From: Oxalobacter formigenes
Lineage (GTDB): Bacteria > Pseudomonadota > Gammaproteobacteria > Burkholderiales > Burkholderiaceae_D
Assembly: GCF_027158485.1 (NCBI RefSeq)
Contig: NZ_JAMKYJ010000007.1
Length of the DNA: 64,000 nt
Strand: one strand, 5' to 3'
Of the stretch, positions 34,302 through 44,033 are shown in pieces. Made by a program: the position numbers and the translations under genes. How positions within the stretch are numbered: the first letter of the stretch is position 1; each line of letters begins with the position of its first letter. Under the pieces are notes generated by a model. That model saw only the letters and a list, made by a program, of their open reading frames with translations. It did no database searches and was not told where the DNA came from.

Positions 34302-34538
34302 TACAGTGAGAAAATATAGAATGAAATTTCAAAACGATTTCATTTTGTTTCAAAAAATTACAAAACTTTTGAGCTGACAAATAATCTTTTAACTATACCT
34401 TTTTTTTTCTGAATGTTGAAAAAAGATTGAAGAATTAAAAATCGGTTAACTATTTTTCATTATTTAAATTTTTGTCGTTTCAAATAAAAGAATATTGATT
34501 TGGTAAAATTTTTCCAGAGAAAAGCTGATTTTTTTGAC
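34302..34538. other. AT-rich divergent intergenic region
   Basis: About 235 bases of unusually AT-rich sequence lie between the parvulin gene and the peptide importer. It must hold promoters for both. TTGAGC near 34369 with TATACC at 34394-34399 is a possible pair for the right-hand gene, but spacing is 19 bases and AT-rich DNA gives many chance hits. Confidence 0.35.
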
Positions 34539-36326
34539 ATGTCCATTATTGGCCGATTCCAGAAATCATTGTTGATATTATTTATTGGCATGGTGTTGCC
34601 TTTCGTGCATGCGGCCGATTCGCACAAGGTACTCCATTATGTTTTTCCTTCGCCGGAGACTGGGTTTGACCCCGCTGTTGCCCATGACATGTATTCTGGT
34701 CAAGTGATCAGGTCGATATATGAAACCCTCTATGCATACGATTATCTCGCACGGCCGGCAAAACTGGTGCCATCAACCGCCGCGTCCATGCCTGTCGTAA
34801 GCAATCATGGAAAAACCTATACCATCACGCTGAAAAAAGGCATTTACTTTACGGACGATTCTGCTTTTGGTGGAAAAAAAAGGGAATTGACGGCGTCGGA
34901 TTACATCTATTCTCTCAAACGCCTCATGGATCCGGCGGTAAGATCGACCTGGGGTTGGCTTCTGGAAGGAAAAGTCATTGGTCTGGATGCGCTGGCAAAA
35001 CAGGCCAGAAAAACAGGACATCTGGACTATGCAAAACCAATTCGCGGGCTCGAACTGGTCGATCGGTATACATTCAGAATTCATTTAAACAAACCGGACT
35101 ATAACCTGACTCATGTACTGGCCCATTATCCGACAAGTGCTGTCGCTCATGAAATTGTCGACAAATACACGGATGGCAATGGACAGATCATGGCACACCC
35201 GGTGGGAACAGGCCCTTATGTCCTGACCGAGTGGCAACGGGGTTCAAAGATGATTCTGGATGCCAATCCTGCTTACAGGGGGTTTATCTGGGATTTCAGG
35301 GCAGGAAGCGATCCGGAAGACAAACGGATCGTCGAAGAAATGAAGGGCAAACGGATGCCGCAGATCGGGCGTGTCGAGATTGCCGTTATCCCGGAGGACC
35401 AGTCGAGATGGCTGGCGTTTGAAAACCGTGAGGTCGACCTTTTCAATCTGGACGGTCCACTGGCTCCGAGAGCGCTTGAAAAAGGGCATTTAAGGCCGGA
35501 ACTGGCATCGAAAGGTGTCCGGCTCTCACGAATTATCGAACCGGAACTTTCCCAGTTCTATTTCAATATGCAAAATGAGGTCGTCGGTGGTCTCTCGAAA
35601 GAGAAAATCGCATTGAGGCGTGCGATTGCCATGGCGCATAACGTGAAAGAAGAAATCAATGTTGTCTGGAACGGTGAAGCCATTCCGTTGGAATATCCCA
35701 TACCACCCGGTATTATCGGGCATGATGCCAAATATAAAAGCAGCGTCCGTTATGAGCCGAAAATCGCCAATGCCTTGCTGGACAAATTCGGTTATAAAAA
35801 AGGGGCAGATGGATATCGTCGAATGCCGAACGGAAAACCTCTGGTGATCGTTTTTTCGGCCCGGGCGGATTCTACCGGGCAGCAACAGCTCGAGATGTGG
35901 AAAAAGACGTTCGACAAACTGGGCATCAAGATGCAGAGCGACAAGCGGCTTTTCCCTGATCTGTTAAAAGCCGAAAAACAGTGTCGGCTGATGATGCGGA
36001 CGAGTCCGTGGATTGCGGATTATCCAGACGGCAGCAATTTCATGCAATTGTTCTATGGCCCACATACCGGACAAAGCAACAACGGCTGCACCAGAATTCC
36101 ACAGTATGATCGCTTGTATGAGCAATCGGTTGCGTTGCCGGACGGACATGAAAGAGATCTTCTTTATCACAAGATGACGCGACTTCTGGAAGTATATGCG
36201 CCAACACGTATCGGTTATGCCCGATACCGGAATATGCTCTTGCAACCCTACGTGATCGGTTACAAGAAGCATCCAGTCATGCATAATGAATGGATATATA
36301 TCGATATCGACAATGACAAAAGGTGA
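34539..36326 (+). CDS. Peptide ABC transporter substrate-binding protein (family 5)
   Basis: The 595-residue periplasmic protein has a Sec signal of about 25 residues (hydrophobic core LLILFIGMVLPFVHA), and belongs to the SBP family 5 (Opp/Dpp/Yej type). The family start LHYVFPSPETGFDPA, the hallmark region ASDYIYSLKRLMDP and the binding-domain hinge are present. The ATG at 34539 is preferred to a TTG at 34500. It is the first gene of an operon with a secreted M3 peptidase, two permeases and a double ATPase, so it should bring oligopeptides to the importer. Confidence 0.87.
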   Translation: MSIIGRFQKSLLILFIGMVLPFVHAADSHKVLHYVFPSPETGFDPAVAHDMYSGQVIRSIYETLYAYDYLARPAKLVPSTAASMPVVSNHGKTYTITLKKGIYFTDDSAFGGKKRELTASDYIYSLKRLMDPAVRSTWGWLLEGKVIGLDALAKQARKTGHLDYAKPIRGLELVDRYTFRIHLNKPDYNLTHVLAHYPTSAVAHEIVDKYTDGNGQIMAHPVGTGPYVLTEWQRGSKMILDANPAYRGFIWDFRAGSDPEDKRIVEEMKGKRMPQIGRVEIAVIPEDQSRWLAFENREVDLFNLDGPLAPRALEKGHLRPELASKGVRLSRIIEPELSQFYFNMQNEVVGGLSKEKIALRRAIAMAHNVKEEINVVWNGEAIPLEYPIPPGIIGHDAKYKSSVRYEPKIANALLDKFGYKKGADGYRRMPNGKPLVIVFSARADSTGQQQLEMWKKTFDKLGIKMQSDKRLFPDLLKAEKQCRLMMRTSPWIADYPDGSNFMQLFYGPHTGQSNNGCTRIPQYDRLYEQSVALPDGHERDLLYHKMTRLLEVYAPTRIGYARYRNMLLQPYVIGYKKHPVMHNEWIYIDIDNDKR

Positions 36327-36383
36327 GTTTGCCGTTATAACGGTCTATTATTGCCTCTTCGAACCTAAAGAGTTTTAGAAACC

Positions 36384-38405
36384 ATGAAGAAAAAAGTTCC
36401 TGTTTTCAAGTCTCTCGTCTGTGCCGTATCTCTGGCACTGACTGTTTCCATTCCCGCTTTGGCTTCCACGGATCGTCCTGTTTTGCCTTTACCGTCGGCC
36501 GATGAAATCGGGCCGCGTTGCCAGCAGGGGCTGAGCGATCTGGGCCAGCAAATCTCTGCTCTGGAAAAAATACAATCGCAGTCCGAGGAAGGTGCAGCCG
36601 AATTCCTGAAGGGCTGGAACAGTCTTCAGATCGCAGTGGAAAATCTGCAGGGGCCGATGGCGCTCTTAAGCCAGGTGTCACCGGACGCCAGTGTCCGGAA
36701 AAATGCCGATGCCTGTTCCATGAACGTGCAGCGTTTCATCACCGACATGTTCCAGAATGAAAAACTTTACCGGAACATGCGCATCATGCGGGTGAACGAC
36801 GACGAAGAACGGAAATTGCGGCAGGACATCGTCAGCGCCTATGAGGATGCCGGTGTTTCGCTTTCGGCAGACAAACGTAACCGGGTGAAAGAGATACTGG
36901 AAAGACTGACGGAAATCGATCAGGAATTTTCGCGCAATATACGCGACAACAAGACAAAACTGGTTTTTTCGCCCGAAGAGATGCAGGGCTTGTCGAAAGA
37001 ATACCTGGCCAATATCCAGCGCGACGGTAAAGGCAATTATCTGCTCGGTTTTTCCTATCCCGAATACATTCCTTTCATGCAGTATGCGGATAACGACAAG
37101 GCACGGGAACGCTATCGTTTTGCATTCATCAATCGTGGCACGCCTGCCAATATCCAGCTGTTGCAGGAAGCGGTCAATTTGAGACATGAAATGGCCGTGC
37201 TTTCCGGATATCGCAGCTATGCCGATTTTGCCTTGCGCAGGCGGATGGCGAAAAAACCGGGGCCGGTCAACAAGTTTCTGGACAATGTCCAGGAGATCGT
37301 CGTCCCTGCCGAGAAAAAGGAACTGGATGAATTGCGGGCTTTCAAGGCACAACAGCGCGGCATCCTTTTCTCGGAATCTGAAATCAAGCACTGGGATACC
37401 AATTACTGGCAGCAAAGGGTCAAGGAAGCACGCTATAACATCGACCAGAACAAATTGCGCCAATACTTTCCGACGCAGGCTTCGATGGACTGGGTCATGG
37501 GATTGTCCGGCAAGCTGTACGGCATTGAATTCAAAAAAGCCGACGTTCCGGTCTGGCATTCGGATGTCGTTTATTACGATGTGATCGACAAGGCTTCAGG
37601 CAAACAGCTCGGTGGCATTTATCTCGATATTTTCCCGCGCGATGGCAAGTATGGACATGCGGCGGCTTTCCCGGTTCAGGGATCGAGCACCACGGAAAAC
37701 CGTCAGCCGATTTCGGTTCTGGTCGCCAATTTCAACCGCAATGGGCTGGATCTGGACGAGCTGGAAACAATGCTTCATGAGTTCGGACACGTCCTGCATG
37801 GTGTCTTGTCCAATACGCGTTATGTCGATCAGGCAGGTACCAGCGTGGAAAGGGACTTTGTCGAGGCTCCTTCCCAGATGTATGAGGAATGGGCACACAA
37901 TTACGAGGCGCTTTCCACCCTGCCGGCGTATTGCACGAACGCTTGTCCGACAGTTGATGCGGATATGTTGAAACGCCTGAATGAATCCCGAAAATTCGGT
38001 CAGGGTATCCTGTATTCCCGTCAGGTTCTGTACGCCAAATATGACATGGCCTTGCACAGCGACAAGCCGGGCGATGTCATGAAGACATGGATGGAAATGG
38101 AAGGCGATACGGTTCAGGGTTACGATCCGGGTACGCAATTTCCGGGACAGTTCAGCCATGTCGTCAGCGGTTATTCGGCAGGATACTACGGCTATCTCTG
38201 GTCGAAAGTTCTGGCTTTGGATATGCTGTCCCGTTTCAACGGCAACCTGATGGACCCACAAGTCGGACAGTTTTACAGAAAAACGATTCTGGAAAAGGGC
38301 AGTGAATTGCCTGCCGACAGGATGGTCAGGTATTTTCTGGGACGTGCCCCGGACAGTACCGCTTTTTATGAAGACATCAGTGGCAATGCATCGGGCAAGA
38401 AATGA
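36384..38405 (+). CDS. Secreted M3 family metallopeptidase
   Basis: The 673-residue protein belongs to the M3 (thimet oligopeptidase, oligopeptidase A/Dcp) family of zinc peptidases. The zinc motif is HEFGH at 465-469 with the third ligand Glu494. The 29-residue distance from the first His matches thimet oligopeptidase exactly. An N-terminal Sec signal (KKK, then a hydrophobic core, ending ALA-STDR) places it in the periplasm, unlike most bacterial M3 enzymes, which are cytoplasmic. It lies 57 bases after the binding protein and 80 before the first permease. It probably trims peptides before import. Confidence 0.9.
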   Translation: MKKKVPVFKSLVCAVSLALTVSIPALASTDRPVLPLPSADEIGPRCQQGLSDLGQQISALEKIQSQSEEGAAEFLKGWNSLQIAVENLQGPMALLSQVSPDASVRKNADACSMNVQRFITDMFQNEKLYRNMRIMRVNDDEERKLRQDIVSAYEDAGVSLSADKRNRVKEILERLTEIDQEFSRNIRDNKTKLVFSPEEMQGLSKEYLANIQRDGKGNYLLGFSYPEYIPFMQYADNDKARERYRFAFINRGTPANIQLLQEAVNLRHEMAVLSGYRSYADFALRRRMAKKPGPVNKFLDNVQEIVVPAEKKELDELRAFKAQQRGILFSESEIKHWDTNYWQQRVKEARYNIDQNKLRQYFPTQASMDWVMGLSGKLYGIEFKKADVPVWHSDVVYYDVIDKASGKQLGGIYLDIFPRDGKYGHAAAFPVQGSSTTENRQPISVLVANFNRNGLDLDELETMLHEFGHVLHGVLSNTRYVDQAGTSVERDFVEAPSQMYEEWAHNYEALSTLPAYCTNACPTVDADMLKRLNESRKFGQGILYSRQVLYAKYDMALHSDKPGDVMKTWMEMEGDTVQGYDPGTQFPGQFSHVVSGYSAGYYGYLWSKVLALDMLSRFNGNLMDPQVGQFYRKTILEKGSELPADRMVRYFLGRAPDSTAFYEDISGNASGKK

Positions 38406-38409
38406 AATG

Positions 38410-38445
38410 GCGCGGCCGTGATGCAAAAACGGTCGCGTTATTTTG
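38410..38445 (+). terminator. Possible hairpin between peptidase and permease genes
   Basis: CGCGGCCGT pairs with ACGGTCGCG (one G-T pair), followed by TTATTTTG. It may lower transcription of the transporter genes relative to the first two genes. Confidence 0.45.
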
Positions 38446-38485
38446 TGAAGGACGCATTATTCGCTGAACAGGACTGTCGCACAAC

Positions 38486-39424
38486 ATGTTTTCCTATCTG
38501 ATTCGACGCCTCTGGCAGATGATACCGACCATACTGGGGGTATTGTTGCTGGTTTTCTTTCTGTTTAACTGGGTCGGCGGCGACCCGGCCTATGTACTGG
38601 CGGGTAAAATTTCCAATCCGGAACAGATTGCCAATATCCGGCACCAGCTCGGGATAGACGAACCTGTTTACGTGCAGCTGTGGATATTCCTGAAACAGAC
38701 AATCTGTTTCGATTTCGGCAACAGCTGGAGTACGGGTGAATCGGTTTCGAGCATTCTGCTCTCAAGACTCGGGCCTTCGCTGACGCTTTTGATTCCGCTG
38801 ACCTTTCTTGAAACCGGCCTCGCCATCGCGCTGGGACTGGCCGTTGCCTACGTTCGTGGATCGTTAACCGACAGGATGATCATGATCGTCTGTACAGTCG
38901 GCATGTCGGTCAGTATTTTGGTTTACATCATCGTTTTCCAGTATCTGCTCGCCTATAAACTGGGGTGGTTTCCCGTGCAGGGCTGGGGTGAAAACTGGGT
39001 TCAGGATCTTTTCAAATATTCTTCGCTTCCGATCCTGATTCTGCTTGTCGTCAGCATTGCACCCAATTTGCGTCTGTACAGAACATTCATGCTTGACGAA
39101 ATCGGTCAGGATTACGTCCGCACGGCAAGAGCCAAGGGATTGTCGGAAAAACGGATTTTATGGGTTCACGTCTTGCGCAATGCGACGATTCCCATCATTA
39201 CCTACGTGATGTCGAATCTGCCGTCTTTATTGATCGGCGCTTTTCTGGTCGAGCGCTTCTTTTCGATACCGGGGATCGGCCGTGAAATCATTCTGGCTGT
39301 TGAACGGAGTGACTTCCCGGTAATCAAGGCGATTACCGTCTATGTTGCGATAGCGACGATGTTCTTCAATCTGTTGGCGGATCTGCTTTATCAGAAGATC
39401 GATCCGCGTGTCCGCTTGCGGTGA
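38486..39424 (+). CDS. Peptide ABC transporter permease (DppB/OppB/YejB type)
   Basis: The 312-residue membrane protein has six predicted helices, the N-terminal MFSYLIRRLWQMIPTILGV helix, and the ABC-permease EAA loop near YVRTARAKGLSEKRILWVHVLRNA. It forms one half of the channel. The last bases of the gene overlap the next permease gene (GTGA at 39421-39424) if a GTG start is used. Confidence 0.92.
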   Translation: MFSYLIRRLWQMIPTILGVLLLVFFLFNWVGGDPAYVLAGKISNPEQIANIRHQLGIDEPVYVQLWIFLKQTICFDFGNSWSTGESVSSILLSRLGPSLTLLIPLTFLETGLAIALGLAVAYVRGSLTDRMIMIVCTVGMSVSILVYIIVFQYLLAYKLGWFPVQGWGENWVQDLFKYSSLPILILLVVSIAPNLRLYRTFMLDEIGQDYVRTARAKGLSEKRILWVHVLRNATIPIITYVMSNLPSLLIGAFLVERFFSIPGIGREIILAVERSDFPVIKAITVYVAIATMFFNLLADLLYQKIDPRVRLR

Positions 39425-39429
39425 ATGTC

Positions 39430-40563
39430 ATGGCGAATCAGTCGATTTCATCCGAAGGATTGTGGGCATTGACATGGAAGCGTCTGAAAGCAGACCGGCT
39501 TGCCATGTTTTCTCTGGGTATCGTCGTCCTGTTTCTGGGATTGCTGGTTTTCTCTGCATCCGGGTTCGTTGCATCCGACTGGTCGAAAGAAGTGGGCGTT
39601 CACTACGCTCCTCCTGATTTTGTCGGTAGCCAATCGAGCTATACTGCTGATGAATTGGCAGAAACAGATGCCGTGCCGGTGCGTGAAATTCCCCCGGAAA
39701 ATCCGGTCGATCCCCTGAAAGATATCATCCGCGATTTGAGAAAGGAAGTCTCAAAAGGACAGCCTTCCACCGAAACCTACGGCATCGAAGACCCGCTGAA
39801 AACGGAAATGGATGAAATCCGCAGCCAGCAAAGCTTGGAAGAAACAGCTGTTTCCGACGACTCCGGCCGCTTGAAAACCCTTCCGTTCGGCGCGGACAAA
39901 TGGGGACATGACATTATCAAGAAAACGGTCAAGGGATCGGAAACGTCCATTCTGGTCGGTCTGATTGCCGCATTTGTCGCCACCGTGCTGGGGACTTTTC
40001 TCGGGGCATTCGCCGGGTATTTCGGCGGCTGGATAGACGATTTTCTGAACTGGTTTTATAACGTCTTCACATCGATTCCCTATCTTCTCCTGATTCTGGC
40101 GGTGGCTGCTGTCCTCCAAAGCAAGGGAGTGCTTACTATCATCCTGATTCTCGGTCTGACTGGCTGGACTGGCGTGTTCCGTCTTGTCAGGGCAGAATAC
40201 ATCAAGCACAAGGAACGTGAATACGTTCTGGCGGCCAACACGATCGGCGCGTCCAACTGGCGAAGGATGTTCGTCCATATTTTTCCGAACGTCAGCCATA
40301 TATCGCTTGTCCAGATGTCGATCCTCTCAGTCGGTTTCATCAAGTCAGAAGTTATTCTGAGTTTTCTGGGGTTCGGTGTTCCGGTCGGGGTCGTATCATG
40401 GGGAAGCATGCTGAACGAAGCACAGAACGAGCTTATTCTCGGCAAATGGTGGCAACTCGTTGCCGTGACGATATCCATGGCGATTCTGGTAACGGCGCTG
40501 TCATTGTTTACCGATGGATTGAGGGACGCGCTTGATCCGAAACTGAAACAGGGGGATTTATGA
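39430..40563 (+). CDS. Peptide ABC transporter permease (DppC/OppC/YejE type) with large insertion
   Basis: The second channel half, 377 residues from the ATG at 39430 (380 from a GTG at 39421 that overlaps the previous stop codon). After the first helix (about residues 20-45) comes a hydrophilic stretch of roughly 100 residues rich in Glu, Asp and Pro. The conserved core (GADKWGHDIIKKTVKG, then helices and the EAA loop REYVLAANTIGASNWRRMFVHIFPN) follows. The insertion should face the periplasm and could contact the binding protein or peptidase. Translation is coupled to the ATPase gene (ATGA overlap). Confidence 0.9.
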   Translation: MANQSISSEGLWALTWKRLKADRLAMFSLGIVVLFLGLLVFSASGFVASDWSKEVGVHYAPPDFVGSQSSYTADELAETDAVPVREIPPENPVDPLKDIIRDLRKEVSKGQPSTETYGIEDPLKTEMDEIRSQQSLEETAVSDDSGRLKTLPFGADKWGHDIIKKTVKGSETSILVGLIAAFVATVLGTFLGAFAGYFGGWIDDFLNWFYNVFTSIPYLLLILAVAAVLQSKGVLTIILILGLTGWTGVFRLVRAEYIKHKEREYVLAANTIGASNWRRMFVHIFPNVSHISLVQMSILSVGFIKSEVILSFLGFGVPVGVVSWGSMLNEAQNELILGKWWQLVAVTISMAILVTALSLFTDGLRDALDPKLKQGDL

Positions 40564-42272
40564 CCTTGCCGGAATCTGACATCCTCCTGCGTGTCGACAA
40601 TCTCCGTGTTTCTTTCCGGGTTGATAAAAACACGGTTTTCGAAGCGGTCAAGGGCATCTCCTTCGATATTCCGGTAAACAGGACGGTTGCACTGGTCGGT
40701 GAATCCGGTAGTGGAAAATCGGTCAGTGCACTGGCAGTCATGGGCCTGCTGCCGGAAGGCAATACGATTATCGATCCGTCCTCAAAAATCCTGTTCGAAG
40801 GAAACAGTCTTTTTGACATGACCGGCCGGCAAAGAAGGCAGTTGTGCGGCTCGAAAATTTCGATGGTCTTTCAGGAACCGATGTCATCCCTGAATCCGGT
40901 TTTTACCGTCGGTTACCAGATCGGGGAAGTACTGCGTTTTCATAAAGGCATGACCGGGAGGGAGGCCCGGGAACGGACGACTGAATTGCTGGATGAAGTC
41001 GGCATTCCCGATCCATCGACCAAAGTGGATGCATTTCCACACCAGTTGTCCGGAGGGCAGCAACAACGGGTCATGATCGCAATGGCTATCGCCTGCGAAC
41101 CACGCCTTTTAATTGCGGATGAACCGACGACCGCGCTGGACGTAACCATACAGCGACAGATTATCGAACTGATCCAGTCACTGCAACAGCGGCATCACAT
41201 GTCGGTTCTTTTCATTACGCATGATTTGCAGCTGGTATCGGAAATAGCCGATGAAGTGATCGTCATGCGGTATGGTGACGTGAAGGAACAGGCGAGCGCA
41301 AGCGACGTTTTCGTTCATCCATCCCATCCTTATACGAAAGCCCTGTTGTTGTGCCGTCCACCCATAAACGAAAGGCCATTTCATTTGCCGGTTATCGACG
41401 ACGTCATGCAGGCCGAAGGCAAGCCTCATGAAAATTTTCCGCAAAGGGTAAAGGGATATTCGCCGGACGATGAACCTGTTCTGGACGTTAAGCATTTAAG
41501 CAAAAACTTCGAAATCCGGTCCGGTTTTTTCAAAAAGAAACTGTTCCCGGCAGTCAAAGACGTCTCTTTCGTTTTGCCGCGCAAGAAAACGCTGGGTATT
41601 GTCGGTGAATCCGGCTCGGGAAAAACCACGTTGGGACTGACCCTGATGAGATTGCATGCCGCCAGTACCGGTCAGGTTTTCTTTGACGGCAAGGACATCC
41701 TGTCGATGACGGAAAAGGAATTTTTGCCGTACAAGCGCCGTATCCAGATCATTTTCCAGAATCCCTACGCTTCACTGAATCCGCGCTTTACGGTCGGGCA
41801 GATTCTGATGGAGCCGCTTGCCATTCACCGGATAGGCGCGTCTTCTTCCGAACGCAAGGAAATGGCGTTCGACTGGCTGAAAAAGGTCGGTTTGCCACCT
41901 GAAGCGTTCTTTCGTTATCCGCATGAATTTTCGGGGGGGCAGCGCCAGCGTATTGCCATCGCCCGTTGTCTGACCATGCAGCCTGAAGTGCTGGTTTGCG
42001 ATGAATCGGTCTCGGCGCTCGACGTTTCCGTTCAGGCGCAGATTCTGAACCTCTTGCAGGACCTGCAGGACGAATTCGGCCTTTCCTATCTCTTTATTTC
42101 CCATGACCTGTCGGTTGTGAAATACATGGCCGATCAGGTCATGGTCATGAAAAATGGCGAAGTCGTCGAAATGGCCGGTTCGGACGAAATATACCGCAAT
42201 CCGCGTCACCCTTATACACAAACGCTGCTGGCGGCCATTCCGAAAGACAGATACGGTTCACTGACTGATTGA
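40560..42272 (+). CDS. Peptide ABC transporter ATP-binding protein, two nucleotide-binding domains
   Basis: The 570-residue protein has two ABC ATPase domains in one chain, as in YejF or GsiA. Walker A motifs are GESGSGKS in the first half and GESGSGKT in the second (about residue 350), and the LSGGQQQR and FSGGQRQR signatures precede ALDVT and ALDVS Walker B ends. It drives peptide import by the two permeases. Its 3' end overlaps the convergent mscS gene by 15 bases. Confidence 0.94.
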   Translation: MTLPESDILLRVDNLRVSFRVDKNTVFEAVKGISFDIPVNRTVALVGESGSGKSVSALAVMGLLPEGNTIIDPSSKILFEGNSLFDMTGRQRRQLCGSKISMVFQEPMSSLNPVFTVGYQIGEVLRFHKGMTGREARERTTELLDEVGIPDPSTKVDAFPHQLSGGQQQRVMIAMAIACEPRLLIADEPTTALDVTIQRQIIELIQSLQQRHHMSVLFITHDLQLVSEIADEVIVMRYGDVKEQASASDVFVHPSHPYTKALLLCRPPINERPFHLPVIDDVMQAEGKPHENFPQRVKGYSPDDEPVLDVKHLSKNFEIRSGFFKKKLFPAVKDVSFVLPRKKTLGIVGESGSGKTTLGLTLMRLHAASTGQVFFDGKDILSMTEKEFLPYKRRIQIIFQNPYASLNPRFTVGQILMEPLAIHRIGASSSERKEMAFDWLKKVGLPPEAFFRYPHEFSGGQRQRIAIARCLTMQPEVLVCDESVSALDVSVQAQILNLLQDLQDEFGLSYLFISHDLSVVKYMADQVMVMKNGEVVEMAGSDEIYRNPRHPYTQTLLAAIPKDRYGSLTD

Positions 42273-43331
42273 TACTGGTTCATCCTTGAACAGATACAAG
42301 GTTCGTGTAGGAAATGCAAACTCGATTTTCTCGGCAGCAAAATGCTCGATCAGTGACAAGTTGACTTCCTGCTGGGCATCCAGAGCAACACTGTAATCCG
42401 CACTTTTCACATAATAGGCGATTTCATAATTCAGGCTGGATTGCCCGATAGTGTTAAAGTGAACCCGGTCAAGCCGTGTTGTCGGAATCTTGCTGAAGAT
42501 GTCCTCTATAATCCGGTTGATACGATGCAATTTTTCGGGGGGTGTGTCGAATGTGACGCCGATGGAAAAGACCATACGCCTTTCCTGCATTTTCTTGAAA
42601 TTATGAATCCGGCTTTTCAGCAGGTCGGCATTGGAGATAATCAGTTCTTCACCCGAAATGCTGGTCAGCCGGGTGGTTTTCAGGCCGACGTATTTTACGG
42701 TACCGTTCAGATCGTCGATAACGATTGCGTCGCCGACTTCGAAAGGTTTGTCTATCGCGATGGAAAGCGAGGCGAACAGATCACCAAGGATGTTCTGGAC
42801 TGCCAGCGCGACGGCGATACCGCCAATACCCAGACTGGCGATCAGTGCCGTTATGTTGATGCCGAGATTGCTGAGTATCAGAAGCAGTGCGATGGTCCAG
42901 ATGACGAGTTTGGTGGCGAACCCGATAATGTGCATGTTCATTACCTGATGTCGCGTATCTTTCCCGAATTCAGGGGATGCCTTGTAAGCCAGCCATGACG
43001 ATGTCGCCTTGCTGATCCACAAGCCGCACTGGAACAGGAAGACAACCGCTGCCAGATGGGCGTTGACGGTATTGACCTCGTCCGGAAGATCGAGAATGTA
43101 AACGCCACACAAGAGGGAAAAAACGAAAATCGTGATGACACTCGTGGACTTGACGGTTTCGGCGAGGATGTCGTCCCAGTGCGTCGTGGTTGTGCTGGCT
43201 TTTTTGAACAGCCTTGCACTGACGAACTGTTTGGTTGTATATAGAATGAGAAACAGTGCCAGAATGACCAGCCCGGCAGCCAGCAGATGTTCCCAGGAGT
43301 TGCTGAAATAGATGATTTTCAGATGTCTCAT
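42258..43331 (-). CDS. Mechanosensitive ion channel of the MscS family
   Basis: The 357-residue protein has four N-terminal membrane helices and the MscS core: the pore helix and following beta domain with LGIGGIAVALAVQNILGDLFASLSIAIDKPFEVGDAIVID. It opens on membrane tension to release solutes after hypo-osmotic shock. The ATG at 43331 is chosen over a TTG at 43346. Its end overlaps the peptide-ATPase gene by 15 bases on the opposite strand. Confidence 0.92.
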   Translation of the reverse strand: MRHLKIIYFSNSWEHLLAAGLVILALFLILYTTKQFVSARLFKKASTTTTHWDDILAETVKSTSVITIFVFSLLCGVYILDLPDEVNTVNAHLAAVVFLFQCGLWISKATSSWLAYKASPEFGKDTRHQVMNMHIIGFATKLVIWTIALLLILSNLGINITALIASLGIGGIAVALAVQNILGDLFASLSIAIDKPFEVGDAIVIDDLNGTVKYVGLKTTRLTSISGEELIISNADLLKSRIHNFKKMQERRMVFSIGVTFDTPPEKLHRINRIIEDIFSKIPTTRLDRVHFNTIGQSSLNYEIAYYVKSADYSVALDAQQEVNLSLIEHFAAEKIEFAFPTRTLYLFKDEPVSISQ

Positions 43332-43441
43332 ATCGTTTGGGTTCAATTTTTATGTAATAGTTCTACTAGACACCTTTTATGAAGCCGGCAGTCTGATATA
43401 AATCCAGATTCTTCTATTTTCAGATTCCTGTTTCCGTTCTT

Positions 43442-43990
43442 ATGGCTTTTTCCGCATCGATTTTCAAAACGAACGTCCAGCTCTCCGATATGGACAGGCA
43501 GCATTACTCGACTTATTCCCTTACATTGGCACGGCATCCGTCAGAGACGGATGAACGGATGATCGCGCGCCTGATCGCCTTCATGCGTTATGCCGATGAA
43601 GGCCTTGTTTTCACGAAAGGGCTGTCTGATACCGAGGAACCCGATTTATGGATAAAGGATCTGACCGGCCAGACGGATTTGTGGGTTGAAGTGGGGGCTC
43701 CGACCGTCAAGCGCATTGTGTCGAAAAGTCGGCAAGCCAGAAAAATCGTTGTCTTCGGATATGGTCGCAATGCCGAGTTGTGGTGGAAAAAGAGCAAGGC
43801 CGATCTGGAGAAAGTCCGCAATCTTGAAGTGGTGATTTTGCCGGTTGAACTCACTGAATCCATTTCACGTCATGTCGAAAGGTCGATGGAATGGCAGTGT
43901 CTGATACAGGACGGCCAGATGAGCCTGATCGGAAAAGACGGAAGTTTTGAAGTGGATTTACAGGGATGTACGCGACAGGCGTTCGAATGA
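43442..43990 (+). CDS. yaeQ: YaeQ family protein
   Basis: The 182-residue protein matches the YaeQ family throughout (start MAFSASIFKTNVQLSDMDRQHY, EPDLWIKDLTGQTDLWVEVG, and KSRQARKIVVFGYGR). YaeQ has a fold related to PD-(D/E)XK nucleases; a role in compensating loss of RfaH was reported in enteric bacteria but the activity is not known. The gene stands alone between the MscS gene and an esterase gene. Confidence 0.92.
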   Translation: MAFSASIFKTNVQLSDMDRQHYSTYSLTLARHPSETDERMIARLIAFMRYADEGLVFTKGLSDTEEPDLWIKDLTGQTDLWVEVGAPTVKRIVSKSRQARKIVVFGYGRNAELWWKKSKADLEKVRNLEVVILPVELTESISRHVERSMEWQCLIQDGQMSLIGKDGSFEVDLQGCTRQAFE

Positions 43991-43992
43991 AA

Positions 43993-44019
43993 CAATCCCT
44001 GCCCTGAAAGCAGGGATTG
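43993..44019. terminator. Perfect hairpin after yaeQ
   Basis: A ten-base perfect inverted repeat (CAATCCCTGC with GCAGGGATTG) over a seven-base loop lies between the convergent yaeQ and esterase genes. It lacks a T-run on either side. Confidence 0.55.
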
Positions 44020-44033
44020 CCATTGAAACCGCA

